Assembly (NCBI GenBank): GCA_965660635.1
Contig: CBFIAS010000006.1
Coordinates: 1 to 56,637 of the forward strand
DNA from: UBA7374 sp965660635
GTDB lineage: Bacteria; Verrucomicrobiota; Verrucomicrobiia; Opitutales; Coraliomargaritaceae
DNA length: 56,637 nt
Direction of reading: 5' to 3'
Positions 39,701-47,091 of the stretch are shown here, piece by piece (the first letter of the stretch is position 1; each line of letters begins with the position of its first letter). Below the pieces are notes generated by a model. That model saw only the letters and a program-made list of their open reading frames with translations. It ran no database searches and had not been told where the DNA came from. The position numbers and the translations under genes are program-made.

Positions 39701-42275
39701 GCAGATTGGCAATACCTGGAGTATCCGACGGAATATCTGCACGAATGAAGAACTTTCGCTGCAACCCGGTGAAGTTTTCCGGAATACGATAACGCAGCTG
39801 GCCATTTGTCTCCGTGGTAGAAAGCAATTCCACACCCCAATTATTAAAAAGCCCGAAGGTGATGGTAGAATCCAAGCCATCATAATCTATATCAATGGTA
39901 ATAAGGTCGTCGTCTGGTTGCACAGTAAACGTGTAGAAATCCATCCACCAGGACATGAAAAACGCCCTGCCCTTGTATTCTGACAACCAGACATCCTCTA
40001 CTCCGTTTAAGTCATAGGCCTGGTTAGAGTAGTTGTTCGTTTCGTAATTGTCCTCCGTTGCGGACTTGGTGGATGTGCCACCCACATCAAATCGGAATTC
40101 CTCTTGGCTGCCAGCATTGAAGGTGACAATAACAGTATCGCGATGCAGACCCTGGCCATTGGGCGAATAAAGCAAACGCACGTAGGTGGATGCATTCCCC
40201 GGCAAGCTCTCCGGAAGCGACAAGCCCGTGTCGAATGAAAAATCAGCTCCCGAAGCAAAAGAAAACGCTAGGTTCGTCAGATCTGAATCCTGCAAATTAG
40301 TCAACAAGAACGTCCGCGCTATGGCACCTCTGCCCGGATAAGAAAACCCGAAATCCGTACTATTGACCTCTTGCAACACAATTGATCCGTTGGCAATGGC
40401 CTGATCGTGCTTGCTCCCACCACTGACAGACAAAGGCGCAGGAGGGAAGGCAGCTGTGATGCTGTATTGCCCGAGGCTGGCGTAGTCACTGAATCCGTCT
40501 GAAGCGTTGTTGCCCCGGCCCCCGCCACCCACTTCCAGGTAGTAAGTGCCCGCCTGTACCTGGGTTTCGATTCTTGAACCGAGCAACACATCGCCATAAG
40601 CTTGACCGACCATGAGTTCGGCTCCGTTTTGATCCAGAAGCCGAGTATCGATCGCCAAATTCCCCCCCTGCGTCTCCTCTCCGCTTGAACCGGAGGAGTC
40701 AACGTCCAACGAGGAAACTGTAATTTCCAGATTACCGTCGTTAAGGCTCAACAAGAATAAATCCACATCGCTTCTTTCAGTAATTGTGCCAGAAGCAACA
40801 AACTGGTTGTCGTCGTTGGCTTCCAGGGAGCCGAGCGGTGCATCTGAGTTCGAGGGATTGATCGTGTCAGCGTAATCGTCTTCTACATGTCCAAAACCGT
40901 TACTATTCGAACCGATGATCGCGATATCGTCCTGCAGACGGTTGGCCCCGGCGTACTCCCCCTTGCTCCAGGAATCCACTTCATCATAAAAGCCATCAAT
41001 AAAGGCTGCCCCCATGATCGGCGCCCAGCCCGCTGCGTAGCCTTCATTGTGGCCGGCGTAGTATTCAGTGCCGTCAGTCTTCCCGTCGTGCAGAAGGCCA
41101 AAAGTGTGGCCGGCCTCGTGCGAAATGGTATTAGCGCAAGCATACTCGGACAAATTGAAGACCCAGCATATAGGGGAGGACTGGCGGAAAGAGCCGATTA
41201 AGGCGACCCCGCCTACATTCGGAAAGGCATCATCGGTTGGGGTAATAATGACCTGCAAGCGCTTTTCCTCTTCGGCCGCGTCAAAAACCGTCCGCTTCGT
41301 CGTGATGTTGATGTCGAATGCGGCAAAGTCCTCCACCACACGACGCCAGACATTTGTCACGAAAGTCACGTCGTTGGCCAGCGGGTGCGGAACGGCGTCA
41401 ATCACCCCCCAGACCGGATCGTTCACTGCTTCGCCATCGAAATCAAGGTAGATGACATATTCGGAATCCTCCCGGCTATCCAACTCGGCCGGTGCTGCCT
41501 CACCCGCAAGGGGGGGGTATTGCTTGGGAAACGGCTCGTTCATCATCCCGCTGGTTTCTTTTGCCATCCGGATGCCGTTGCGTGTGTAGATGGCTCCGGT
41601 CGGCGCGCAGAAAACGTCGGCAACCGAGACCTCCTGTAGCTTGAGATCCGGCGCCTGGTCGTCCAGGCGATTCGGCACGATCTCCACCACCCGCGAATCG
41701 CCGTAGAAGAAGACCTGGCCGGAGTGCTGGCCATTGCCGTCGCGGTGCAGAATCAGCCTGCCCGGCGCGGGATCGGCCAATTCCATGGCGTAGCTGCTGG
41801 CGCGGGGAGATTCCTTGCGTGCCCCGGCTACACCCCCGAGGGAGAGTGGCCCAAGCTGAAGCACGAGGCTCTGCCCCCGCACGCTCCGCGAGAGTTCTCC
41901 GTGGATTGAGGAATATGCGGTGCGTTCCTTTTCCGGCGCCGCAGCCAATGCCTTGAAGACGGCGTCCGCCCCAGGCACAGTGGTCAACTGGACGACTGGT
42001 GCCTCCGGCTGGGCAGTGTGAGAGTGCGAGCAGTCGTGACAACCTTCATGATTATCATGCCCTAGCATCTTGCCTGCATTATCTTCTACATCCTGACTTG
42101 CCGGAGCCAAGATAGACAACACATCTTCGGAATGCCCCTCGCTTAGTTTATTAGCCTGTTTATCGGCCTGATTACTAGCCTGATCTTGTAAATCGCCAAG
42201 GACATAAAAAAAGACAGCTAGGGCGAAACAGGAAAAGAGAAGCAAACCCCGAATAAAAATTTTCATCCTACTCAT
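33768..42275 (-). CDS. giant secreted zinc metalloprotease with about 16 PPC-type repeats
   Basis: The 2835-residue protein has a signal-anchor or signal peptide (MKIFIRGLLLFSCFALAVFFYV), then a His/Cys-rich propeptide segment near residue 75 (HDNHEGCHDCSHSH). A reprolysin-like metalloprotease domain (about 270-440) carries the zinc motif HEAGHTFGLLHD near residues 386-397. A first repeat, an Ig-like 'anchor' domain (ending FDVGGTST), and then 15 further repeats of about 130-190 residues follow. Each repeat has a spaced 'DDYEEND....A..L', a 'DDWY.i.v' strand and 'G.YyIRVyGd..GN.Y.L' near the end. These match the pre-peptidase C-terminal (PPC) domain. The last 150 residues contain GDAYPNWAEYALGLD, a motif common in secreted proteins of the phylum. 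The repeats may bind ligands or extend the enzyme away from the cell. The start is 42275 or 42266. Confidence 0.9.
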   Translation of the reverse strand: MSRMKIFIRGLLLFSCFALAVFFYVLGDLQDQASNQADKQANKLSEGHSEDVLSILAPASQDVEDNAGKMLGHDNHEGCHDCSHSHTAQPEAPVVQLTTVPGADAVFKALAAAPEKERTAYSSIHGELSRSVRGQSLVLQLGPLSLGGVAGARKESPRASSYAMELADPAPGRLILHRDGNGQHSGQVFFYGDSRVVEIVPNRLDDQAPDLKLQEVSVADVFCAPTGAIYTRNGIRMAKETSGMMNEPFPKQYPPLAGEAAPAELDSREDSEYVIYLDFDGEAVNDPVWGVIDAVPHPLANDVTFVTNVWRRVVEDFAAFDINITTKRTVFDAAEEEKRLQVIITPTDDAFPNVGGVALIGSFRQSSPICWVFNLSEYACANTISHEAGHTFGLLHDGKTDGTEYYAGHNEGYAAGWAPIMGAAFIDGFYDEVDSWSKGEYAGANRLQDDIAIIGSNSNGFGHVEDDYADTINPSNSDAPLGSLEANDDNQFVASGTITERSDVDLFLLSLNDGNLEITVSSLDVDSSGSSGEETQGGNLAIDTRLLDQNGAELMVGQAYGDVLLGSRIETQVQAGTYYLEVGGGGRGNNASDGFSDYASLGQYSITAAFPPAPLSVSGGSKHDQAIANGSIVLQEVNSTDFGFSYPGRGAIARTFLLTNLQDSDLTNLAFSFASGADFSFDTGLSLPESLPGNASTYVRLLYSPNGQGLHRDTVIVTFNAGSQEEFRFDVGGTSTKSATEDNYETNNYSNQAYDLNGVEDVWLSEYKGRAFFMSWWMDFYTFTVQPDDDLITIDIDYDGLDSTITFGLFNNWGVELLSTTETNGQLRYRIPENFTGLQRKFFIRADIPSDTPGIANLRNEYDIRWSAISFTGGTDDLYESNNSQSEAYELTGAASTRLSGISGEGVQSDDDWYKITIPSNPYYRMLHIAATFDHDEGDIDIEVFHEGDPFFRFTNDFSTSSVTQNDKEVVTVSDTVLLESYVDDFFPEFNTIVSGVEPGTYYIRVHGDNAGNSYDLVVEPLIEDKYEYVNDQGTRNNNLANAWDLGDEIVGKWLSQIDGAGTVGDYSSSPDNPNQTFSNLTDTDYYRIDLSSSGRVQQLFLDFRSYSASLEVSLYNSSGGLAIREEDIYLEQISLGSVTDSVYYVRVRAAYDVDALSNYDFRVTVSSTPPPVADAVEDNYEENDNFQQLYDLTGNAGFWLTSVDGYGVQLDPDWYEIAVPQGASKLVVRAAFDASQGNIDLTLSEKDGPIVFQSEGTGDVEEIVWDNPAPGAYAVTLTGDRNGNSYNLFWDVIRPDDDYEENDSLNAAHDLSASEGIWLRKVSGEAIQKDADWYKVTVPVGTAQLQIRTAFDPDEGDIDLDLYNQAGYLVARSVSSTQVESIFYDNPAPGEYFILAHYGNAGNEYDLWWGVFTQIELDLIELNQDAYEQNDSQSEAFRLQDDEVALSDLPEGLATQSDDDWYRITIGADNTGLEVTCTFSHDLGDIDLEIVDSRGVPIIRRDSLTDNESVVFRTPLEEGDYYLRVYGANKGNEYDLYWVMHERDDFESNDTQQTAYNLADNIGTPLSSLGSAVQGEDDWYRFDVSGDYAHLFVQLDYVHANGNIDFEIFNSGGNRIHYALDANDSTSVFLPVQTGTHYVRVFGDDRFNSYNLLVDVRNDDAYEQNDDRASAADITGLQDEAIFAAQFDADWYEVSVTGANSFVVASATYIHANGNIGIELYDSSGNQLAQSTGTLTTEQAADPDYVHTKTLSHGVAAGKYYLLFSGDDRNQQYSFFWSSKQDDANDTGTGNDTSGDATPLPDPHDENDPGTKVDGVQLDDDWYIVAVPAGHVQLNVDLEFIHAGGDINLEVYDSTLQRIGSAASTTDDESLKVGCNPAGGNHYIRVHGSNLGNEYKIFWSSSSVDAYEDGGNNIFANASTSILELESTYLSDALGYATSADEDWYRIEIAAGDDGLVIEALFDDALGNIDIELYNSLQVRVAGSTNDDVNEEHIYYEGTAGVYYIRVFGDLAGNYYNLFWNSYKEDELEEWDPAGPDLPVQNDTSANANAVEFLELVPHTELTQADDDWYGLSVADGDDLLRIRCEFTHAAGDVNLTLYRSGDTTTPVSTSNSSSNGVDFEEILLSGPGSGDFLLLVDGVNLANTYSLRWNSTSEDTFEENDTRQAANDLGELNEQDALSVTTRPAEDAVQLDEDWYYVDVIAGGRHFIEARIEFDADQGDLDLELYDQAGERIGQADGQGSPKVVSLFGDGNQRYYVRVTGDDFGLSYTLTVRNAPDDPYEQNDSTSEATDIRTLLTVPGSLVQNDDDYFLLSVPMDQVHLNFTIDKGDSEDLQATLYDAANNQIDSISLGEEFVGAWEILVSPVARNYYLRISGDNVGSTYTLAWSTSNEDNYEENDSFIDAYDLTPARLQPVYDRDAEYENPITSLSFGTELGHATSTDEDWYQLKIPSWRVVGTGNTATIRRIFNVRLQVQLSFAHANGNIDLQLYDSGMQAQASSTSQEDSESVDIEIDPLSHEDIYYIRVFGAKLGNSYSLTWEAISTDIYETNNFVDKAHPLYGAGEVNTWLNEIDGYGTQTTDDWYAVVASGGSTQLLVDCVYYSDTVANIDIDVYQLVGDTQRKPVLVGRFDGGTSVADPRAGPIDAGLTAYSEAGTLDVTGKPGIYFIRVYFDNQGVPYTLRWNDGVVADDTAIIDDYTAGDWNYIPANELPSALLQAPTANLDGDAYPNWAEYALGLDASVPDYAVIGQSTETFSGERYFQFEYLRTKEAVVRGYEFIVEESTDMTFDGSSAVHVRTESVDQDIERVIYRSTRPVAERDRCFFRLKVEEAPVK

Positions 42276-42282
42276 AGCAAAA

Positions 42283-42325
42283 GGTATAGCATCTATTTGA
42301 TTTCCTTTCAAGAAACTAATCAAAT
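42283..42325 (-). promoter_or_regulatory. promoter and overlapping inverted repeat for the giant protease gene
   Basis: On the minus strand TTGAAA (42311-42306, five of six consensus bases) and TATACC (42288-42283) are separated by exactly 17 bases. The -10 box ends only seven bases before the ATG at 42275, so the message would be nearly leaderless unless 42266 is used. An inverted repeat ATTTGATT (42295-42302) / AATCAAAT (42318-42325) with a 15-base spacer straddles the -35 region, as an operator would. Confidence 0.45.
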
Positions 42326-42357
42326 TAGGGTCTACAGTTCATGGGGCATGGCGTATA

Positions 42358-42393
42358 CCTGGGCTGATCGACTATTTGCCGATACAGCCCAGG
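42358..42393 (-). terminator. hairpin after the secretin gene
   Basis: CCTGGGCTG (42358-42366) and CAGCCCAGG (42385-42393) pair perfectly (9 bp), and ATCG/CGAT extend the stem with a one-base bulge. It begins 17 bases past the secretin stop. There is no T-tract, so it may attenuate or stabilise the 3' end rather than terminate fully. Confidence 0.5.
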
Positions 42394-42410
42394 CAACCGC
42401 AGATAACTTG

Positions 42411-45143
42411 CTACTGATCGGAGCCGTCGGTAATCGTCCGGTTGGCTGTGCCGGAGGGCGTCATGATAGTCGGATTCTGGAAGAGGGAGTTGGCCGTGAC
42501 ATTGCGGGAGCTCTGGCGGGAAGGAGAACCACCAGGGCTGACCATATTGGCTGTTACGAAGATCAGCAGATTGCGCTTCTGGCGCGTCTCGCCCTCGGAG
42601 CGGAAGAGCTTTCCAAGCATGGGGACGTCGCCAAGCACAGGCACCTTATCATTGATGTACTTGACCTCGTCACGGGTCAGGCCGCCGAGTACCACAGTAG
42701 CACCGTCAAAGACCGTGACCTCGGTGGAGACTTGGCGAGAGGAGAAGATGGGCTGGTAGAAGCCGGCTGGAACGATCACGTTGGAGTCATTGGTCAAGGC
42801 TACGCTAGGGCCGCCGTACTCGACAAAGCCCTCGAATTCGGTAACCCGTGGCTCAAGGATTAGGCTGATGGTGTCGTCGTTTTCTACATTAGGCGTAACG
42901 GCAAGCTCGACACCAATATTGCGGACAACGAAGTCCTCGGGGGTACCGGCCGTGATGGAGATGGCGCTGCCCCCCCTGTCGCTGGAGGAAACGGTGGACT
43001 CAATGTCCCCATAACTCTCGGGATAGCGCAGTTCCTGCGCCACAGTGATCTCAGCACGCTTGCCGGAAAGTACAGTGACTTTGGGAGCGCTCATCAGGTC
43101 ACTGCCAGTCTTGCGGGAGAGCGCACGAATCTGCAATTCGACGTCCGCTCCGAAGAAGTCCCAGCCAGTCGCCGTGAAAATATTCGCGGCATCAGCTGCC
43201 AGATCGATCGTGCTAGTCAAAGCCGGTGGAGCATTGGAAATTGGATCCTGAGCAACTCCGTTCTGAGATATGTTAATTGAAGATTCCTCCGCAGCCGCAC
43301 TGAATGCCCCGTTCAAGCGACGGCCCTGCGTGGTAAAGGTGCGTTGATATCGGCTACCCGTTTGGAATCCACCAGTATTGATAATCGGCGTGCTGGCGCC
43401 CTGCACCGTCCAGTCGAAGCCCAACTCGTCGAGGTCGTTCTGGGCGACTTCAAGGAATTTGGCCTCGATCTCGACCTGCTTGACCTCGTTGTAGTTGCGC
43501 AGAATGGTGCGCATGCGCTCGAGGTTGCGGCGGGACTGGGTGACGATGATCTGCTCGCCGTCAAAGGCGAGACTGGCCCCGGGCACCTCGAAGTTGACTC
43601 CGGCGCGCTGGAAGAAGGCCTTGAGGGCCTCTGACTTCTCGTCGCTGGAACTGCTGCCCCCACCGCCGGAAGCGACTGGAGCAGCGAAGGGATCGACCGG
43701 GCCGGAGGAGAGGCCGCCATCGTCGGAGATACCGGTCAAGCGGATGATGGTGGCGCGGGAGATGGGGAAGAACTCTGTAATGGAGGCGATACCACCGGGA
43801 ACGTCGCCGCTGGGAGCGATCGTCACGGCGTCCTCACCCACGTCGTAGGAGAAGTTTACCTGCTGGGTGACGAAGCTGAGGATGCGGTCCAGGCTGAGGT
43901 TGCGCAGGCTGATGTTGACCCGCGGATTGCCCTGCTCGGGGTTGAAGAGCACCACGATGTTGACACCTTCCTTCTGGGCGTCGTACTCAACGGATAGCTC
44001 GGAGAGGGTCTGCACCACGCGGGTCAGCTCCATCCCGGAGAAGTTGACCTGTGGGATGATGATGCTATTCATCTTCTCGGTGATGCGGCCACTTACGCCG
44101 CTGACCTGGGCCTCGCGGGTGGCGATATCGAAGACCTTGGGACGCTCCCACTGCTGGTCCACCTCGGTGAGCATTTGCTCGCGGGTCTTGTAAAGGTTCT
44201 GGCTGTGGATCTTGCCGAGCTTCTCTGCGATACGGGTGGAGAAGAGCTTGGCTTCGGTGTTGTTGGCATCGCGGGCCTCGACTTCCTTGAAGGTGGCGGC
44301 GGCGCCGTCAAGGTCGCCGTTGAGGAACTGGGCGCGGCCACGGGTGAGCAGGTCGCGCACGACCTCGTTGGTGGATACATATTCCGGACTGACGGCGTTG
44401 ATGTCGACCGCGTAGGGGTCGCGGATGGCCCGGTCCAGCTTCCCGGCGAGGGAGGCGGCCTTGGATGCGTTGCCTCCGGCCGCAAGGTAGTCGGCGAGGC
44501 GCTTCTCAGCCTGCTTGTAGTCACCGGCTTCAGTGAGGGCTTCGGCCTCGGTATAGATGACTTCCGCCCGGGCAGTCTGCAAATCGGCGATGGTGCCGGC
44601 CGTGGCGGTGTTCAGGTCAAGCGATCCGGAGGCGTCGTTGAGCAGCGTATTGGCGTCGGCATAAGCGCCGAGGCCGGCCAGTTTGGCGGCTTCCTCCATG
44701 GCGGAGTCGGCGGCGGAAATCTTTTCGTCCTGTTCAGCGGCGGCCTCATCGACCGGAGAGCTTGCGGGGGCGGAGTCCGCACCGGCCTCATCGGCGGCAG
44801 GTGCAGCAGCAGCATCCGTCGTCGCCCCGGCGCTGGCACCAGCTGCATTGCCGTAGATGCCCTTCCCGGCACTCTGGCGATCGATCTCATCGTTGATCGA
44901 GGCGTTCAGGCGCTGCACGTTCTCGTCGGCGGGAGCAATCTTCAGGAGTTCTTCCGCTTTATCCTTGGCGGTGACCCAGTCGCCGGCGTCGCGGGCCCGG
45001 AGCGTCTCAGCCATCAGGCGGATCTTGGTGGATGAATCCTGCGCAAAGGCGGCCACGGGAACCAGTGCGGCGGCCAACAGGGCGATCGCGGTGAGGCACG
45101 AAGCGGTACCGCGGGCGGGGTGGAGGATGGATTTCATAGTCAT
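42411..45143 (-). CDS. Amuc_1098-family type IV pilus secretin
   Basis: The 910-residue protein has a signal peptide (about 1-35, ending AAFAQ), then an alanine-rich helical region with TPR-like repeats (about 40-300). An AMIN/secretin-N-like segment (about 355-460) contains PQVNFSGMELTRVVQTLSEL and NISLRNLSLDRILSFVTQQV. The secretin core (about 530-870) has VEIEAKFLEVAQNDLDELGF, LMSAPKVTVLSGKRAEI, VELAVTPNVENDDTI and VPVLGDVPMLGKLF, the last being the conserved C-terminal secretin motif. It forms the outer-membrane pore. It is the last gene of an operon whose order matches the Amuc_1098-1102 set from Akkermansia. Confidence 0.93.
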   Translation of the reverse strand: MTMKSILHPARGTASCLTAIALLAAALVPVAAFAQDSSTKIRLMAETLRARDAGDWVTAKDKAEELLKIAPADENVQRLNASINDEIDRQSAGKGIYGNAAGASAGATTDAAAAPAADEAGADSAPASSPVDEAAAEQDEKISAADSAMEEAAKLAGLGAYADANTLLNDASGSLDLNTATAGTIADLQTARAEVIYTEAEALTEAGDYKQAEKRLADYLAAGGNASKAASLAGKLDRAIRDPYAVDINAVSPEYVSTNEVVRDLLTRGRAQFLNGDLDGAAATFKEVEARDANNTEAKLFSTRIAEKLGKIHSQNLYKTREQMLTEVDQQWERPKVFDIATREAQVSGVSGRITEKMNSIIIPQVNFSGMELTRVVQTLSELSVEYDAQKEGVNIVVLFNPEQGNPRVNISLRNLSLDRILSFVTQQVNFSYDVGEDAVTIAPSGDVPGGIASITEFFPISRATIIRLTGISDDGGLSSGPVDPFAAPVASGGGGSSSSDEKSEALKAFFQRAGVNFEVPGASLAFDGEQIIVTQSRRNLERMRTILRNYNEVKQVEIEAKFLEVAQNDLDELGFDWTVQGASTPIINTGGFQTGSRYQRTFTTQGRRLNGAFSAAAEESSINISQNGVAQDPISNAPPALTSTIDLAADAANIFTATGWDFFGADVELQIRALSRKTGSDLMSAPKVTVLSGKRAEITVAQELRYPESYGDIESTVSSSDRGGSAISITAGTPEDFVVRNIGVELAVTPNVENDDTISLILEPRVTEFEGFVEYGGPSVALTNDSNVIVPAGFYQPIFSSRQVSTEVTVFDGATVVLGGLTRDEVKYINDKVPVLGDVPMLGKLFRSEGETRQKRNLLIFVTANMVSPGGSPSRQSSRNVTANSLFQNPTIMTPSGTANRTITDGSDQ

Positions 45144-45204
45144 GGTTGTGGGAGCAGTCTGGATGTTGGTTTAAAGCAGGTGATGTCTTATTGCTGTTAC
45201 AGGA

Positions 45205-46095
45205 TTATTGAAAGAAGTCTTCAAAGGAAGCATTATTCGCGTTCAGGCCGGTGCTGTCATCGACGGAGGCGTCTTCCGCTTCTTCCTCGTTGACCAGTGT
45301 CTCGACGAGGAGGACACGGGTGATCGGCTCGTTGAAGTCGTCTCCGGCCTTGGTCACGGTGGCAGAGGAGGCGTCCAGGTCGACGGCATCGAGACTGTAT
45401 TCTCCGGTGTCGGTGGAGAAAGAGGTGCCGGACTCAGTGAACTCGAAACGCACGGCCGGGTCGTCGCGGGAGCCGATAACGGCGGAGAAGCCCTTGTTGT
45501 ATTGCTTTTCCGCGTCGTTCAGGACGACTTGATCGCCGGTCCGCGTGTCAGTGATGGTGGTGTAGGCAATCTTGTAGATGGCGCCACCCTCCTCGATGCG
45601 GTCCACCCGGAAGTCGTCCACCCGGAAATCCGAGTCGGCGTATTCATTGCCGGAGCGGGTGCGGACGCTGCGCTTGTTCTCCAGATCATACATGAGGATG
45701 AGGATCTTTTCCGGGTCGGCCGGATCCTCGGCGATGAAGCCCTCCATCTGTATGCGGTAAAGCGGGCGCTCGATATTCACCAAGTAGGGATTCCCGAAGG
45801 TATTGGCGAAAACCTTGATGTTCGGGCCGACCTGGGTGAAGTTGCCGTCCTTGTCGAGGTAGATCTCGAAGGGAGTGAAGACGTCATAGAGGAAGCCGCT
45901 GGGCTGTGCCACGGGCTCGGCCCAGGCCACTTCGGGGAACTCGCTCTGAGGCACCGGCACCGGCTCGTAGGCCCGGTCGCCAGCTCCGGCGGAGCGGGGC
46001 ACGGCAGGCGGCTTGCCGGTGAAATACACGGCCGAGCCTCCGGCGAGGGCAAGCACCGCGAGGGCTAGCAGGATCTTGTCGTAAAACTGGTTCAT
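45205..46095 (-). CDS. Amuc_1099-family pilus-complex protein
   Basis: The 296-residue product has one N-terminal membrane helix (ILLALAVLALAGGSAVYFTG, about residues 9-28). A beta-rich domain follows, with FLYDVFTPFEIYLDKDGNFTQVGPNIKVF, RIQMEGFIAEDPADPEKILILMYDLE and EEGGAIYKIAYTTITDTRTGDQ. The small 'PFEIYLDKDG' and 'VLNDAEKQYNKG' stretches and its position between the Amuc_1100-like protein (11 bases upstream) and the secretin (61 bases downstream) identify it as the Amuc_1099 counterpart. Members are components of a Verrucomicrobiota pilus complex; their exact role is unknown. Confidence 0.8.
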   Translation of the reverse strand: MNQFYDKILLALAVLALAGGSAVYFTGKPPAVPRSAGAGDRAYEPVPVPQSEFPEVAWAEPVAQPSGFLYDVFTPFEIYLDKDGNFTQVGPNIKVFANTFGNPYLVNIERPLYRIQMEGFIAEDPADPEKILILMYDLENKRSVRTRSGNEYADSDFRVDDFRVDRIEEGGAIYKIAYTTITDTRTGDQVVLNDAEKQYNKGFSAVIGSRDDPAVRFEFTESGTSFSTDTGEYSLDAVDLDASSATVTKAGDDFNEPITRVLLVETLVNEEEAEDASVDDSTGLNANNASFEDFFQ

Positions 46096-46106
46096 GTGTG
46101 CAAAAA

Positions 46107-47087
46107 TCAGGACTGCTCGGCGGGCTGGGGCTCTTCGGTGCCGATGACCACCTGGAAGTATTCCATGACGACGGTGAAGCGCGAGCGGTTGCCCTCGATC
46201 ACGGGCTTGGACAGTTCCTCCGCCGCAGCCTCTTTTTCCTCTATGCTGGAAGCGCTGCTGCCAAAGACTCCGAAGATGTCTTCCAGCCCCCCTGCTTCGC
46301 GGGGAGCTACCGTAGTCTCCTCGCCGGAAGGCCGCTCAACCTCAACACTGCGGACTACGATGGGGAATTCAAAACGATTTAGCTCGCCGAGGAAGCGGCG
46401 GAGGGATGCGGTGTCGCCCGAGAAAGCAACCTTGAAGCCGAGGGTGTCGATGGCACCAGGGCGGGCCGCGGTGACCGCCTCGCCGACCTTGAAGACAGCG
46501 CGGCCGGAGTTGGAATCCTCTGCTCCGGCGGGGAACGGCTCGCGGGCCACCGAGTCGATTGAAGCGGGCCCGGCAGCGATCAGCTTTGTCATTACGTGCT
46601 CAAGAATCTGGCGCTGGTTGTTTAGATAAGCGATCTCCTCGACGGATTCCGGCACATCAGACACGGTAAAGAACTCGTTGAAGCCGAAAGCGAAATCAGC
46701 CGGCAGCTCGACCGGCAGGGCCTCGCCGTCGGCATTCGCATAGTCTTCCGCCAGTTGCTGGCAGTCAGAGATGTATTGCTGGATCGAGGCGATCACGCGC
46801 ACCCCGTCTTCCTCCCGCTGGAGACGCGAACCGCGGCTCAATTCGCTGGATATGCGCTCTAATTCCTCGCTCAATTCAGCGACGTTGGCCTCGGAGGCCG
46901 CAACGTTGTCCGGAGTCAGGGAAGTCTCCGCCTGGAGCAGTGACTTTAATTCCTGCCCGGACTGGCGAAGCTGCCGCGCAGCCTTTGCCTTCTGGCCGCT
47001 GGCGGAAAAGGCGAGAAAGGCAATGGCGCCAAAAGCCACCAGACAGGCGGCGAGGAGGGAGACGAAAACCGGATTCTTCTTCAACAT
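46107..47087 (-). CDS. Amuc_1100-family pilus-complex protein (PilO-like)
   Basis: The 326-residue product starts MLKKNPVFVSLLAACLVAFGAIAFLAFSA, with one membrane helix. It has a long coiled-coil (about 35-95, LRQSGQELKSLLQAETSL and LSEELERISSELSRG), then a PilO-like alpha/beta region with ADFAFGFNEFF, GFKVAFSGDTASLRRFLGELNRFEFPIVVRSVEVERP and RFTVVMEYFQVV. The FRFLGELNRFEFPIVVRSV strand-helix pair is the PilO landmark. Its length matches Amuc_1100 (317 residues), the protein shown to affect host signalling in Akkermansia. That activity should not be transferred to this species. The longer frame starting at 47153 would enter the upstream gene. Confidence 0.88.
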   Translation of the reverse strand: MLKKNPVFVSLLAACLVAFGAIAFLAFSASGQKAKAARQLRQSGQELKSLLQAETSLTPDNVAASEANVAELSEELERISSELSRGSRLQREEDGVRVIASIQQYISDCQQLAEDYANADGEALPVELPADFAFGFNEFFTVSDVPESVEEIAYLNNQRQILEHVMTKLIAAGPASIDSVAREPFPAGAEDSNSGRAVFKVGEAVTAARPGAIDTLGFKVAFSGDTASLRRFLGELNRFEFPIVVRSVEVERPSGEETTVAPREAGGLEDIFGVFGSSASSIEEKEAAAEELSKPVIEGNRSRFTVVMEYFQVVIGTEEPQPAEQS

Positions 47088-47091
47088 GGGA

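Noticed and set aside
33900..39900. regularly spaced similar blocks in the giant gene, considered as a CRISPR array or tandem DNA repeat
   Set aside because: The spacing is that of protein repeats (about 450 bases), the DNA is diverged and the frame is open throughout; no short identical repeats with spacers are present.
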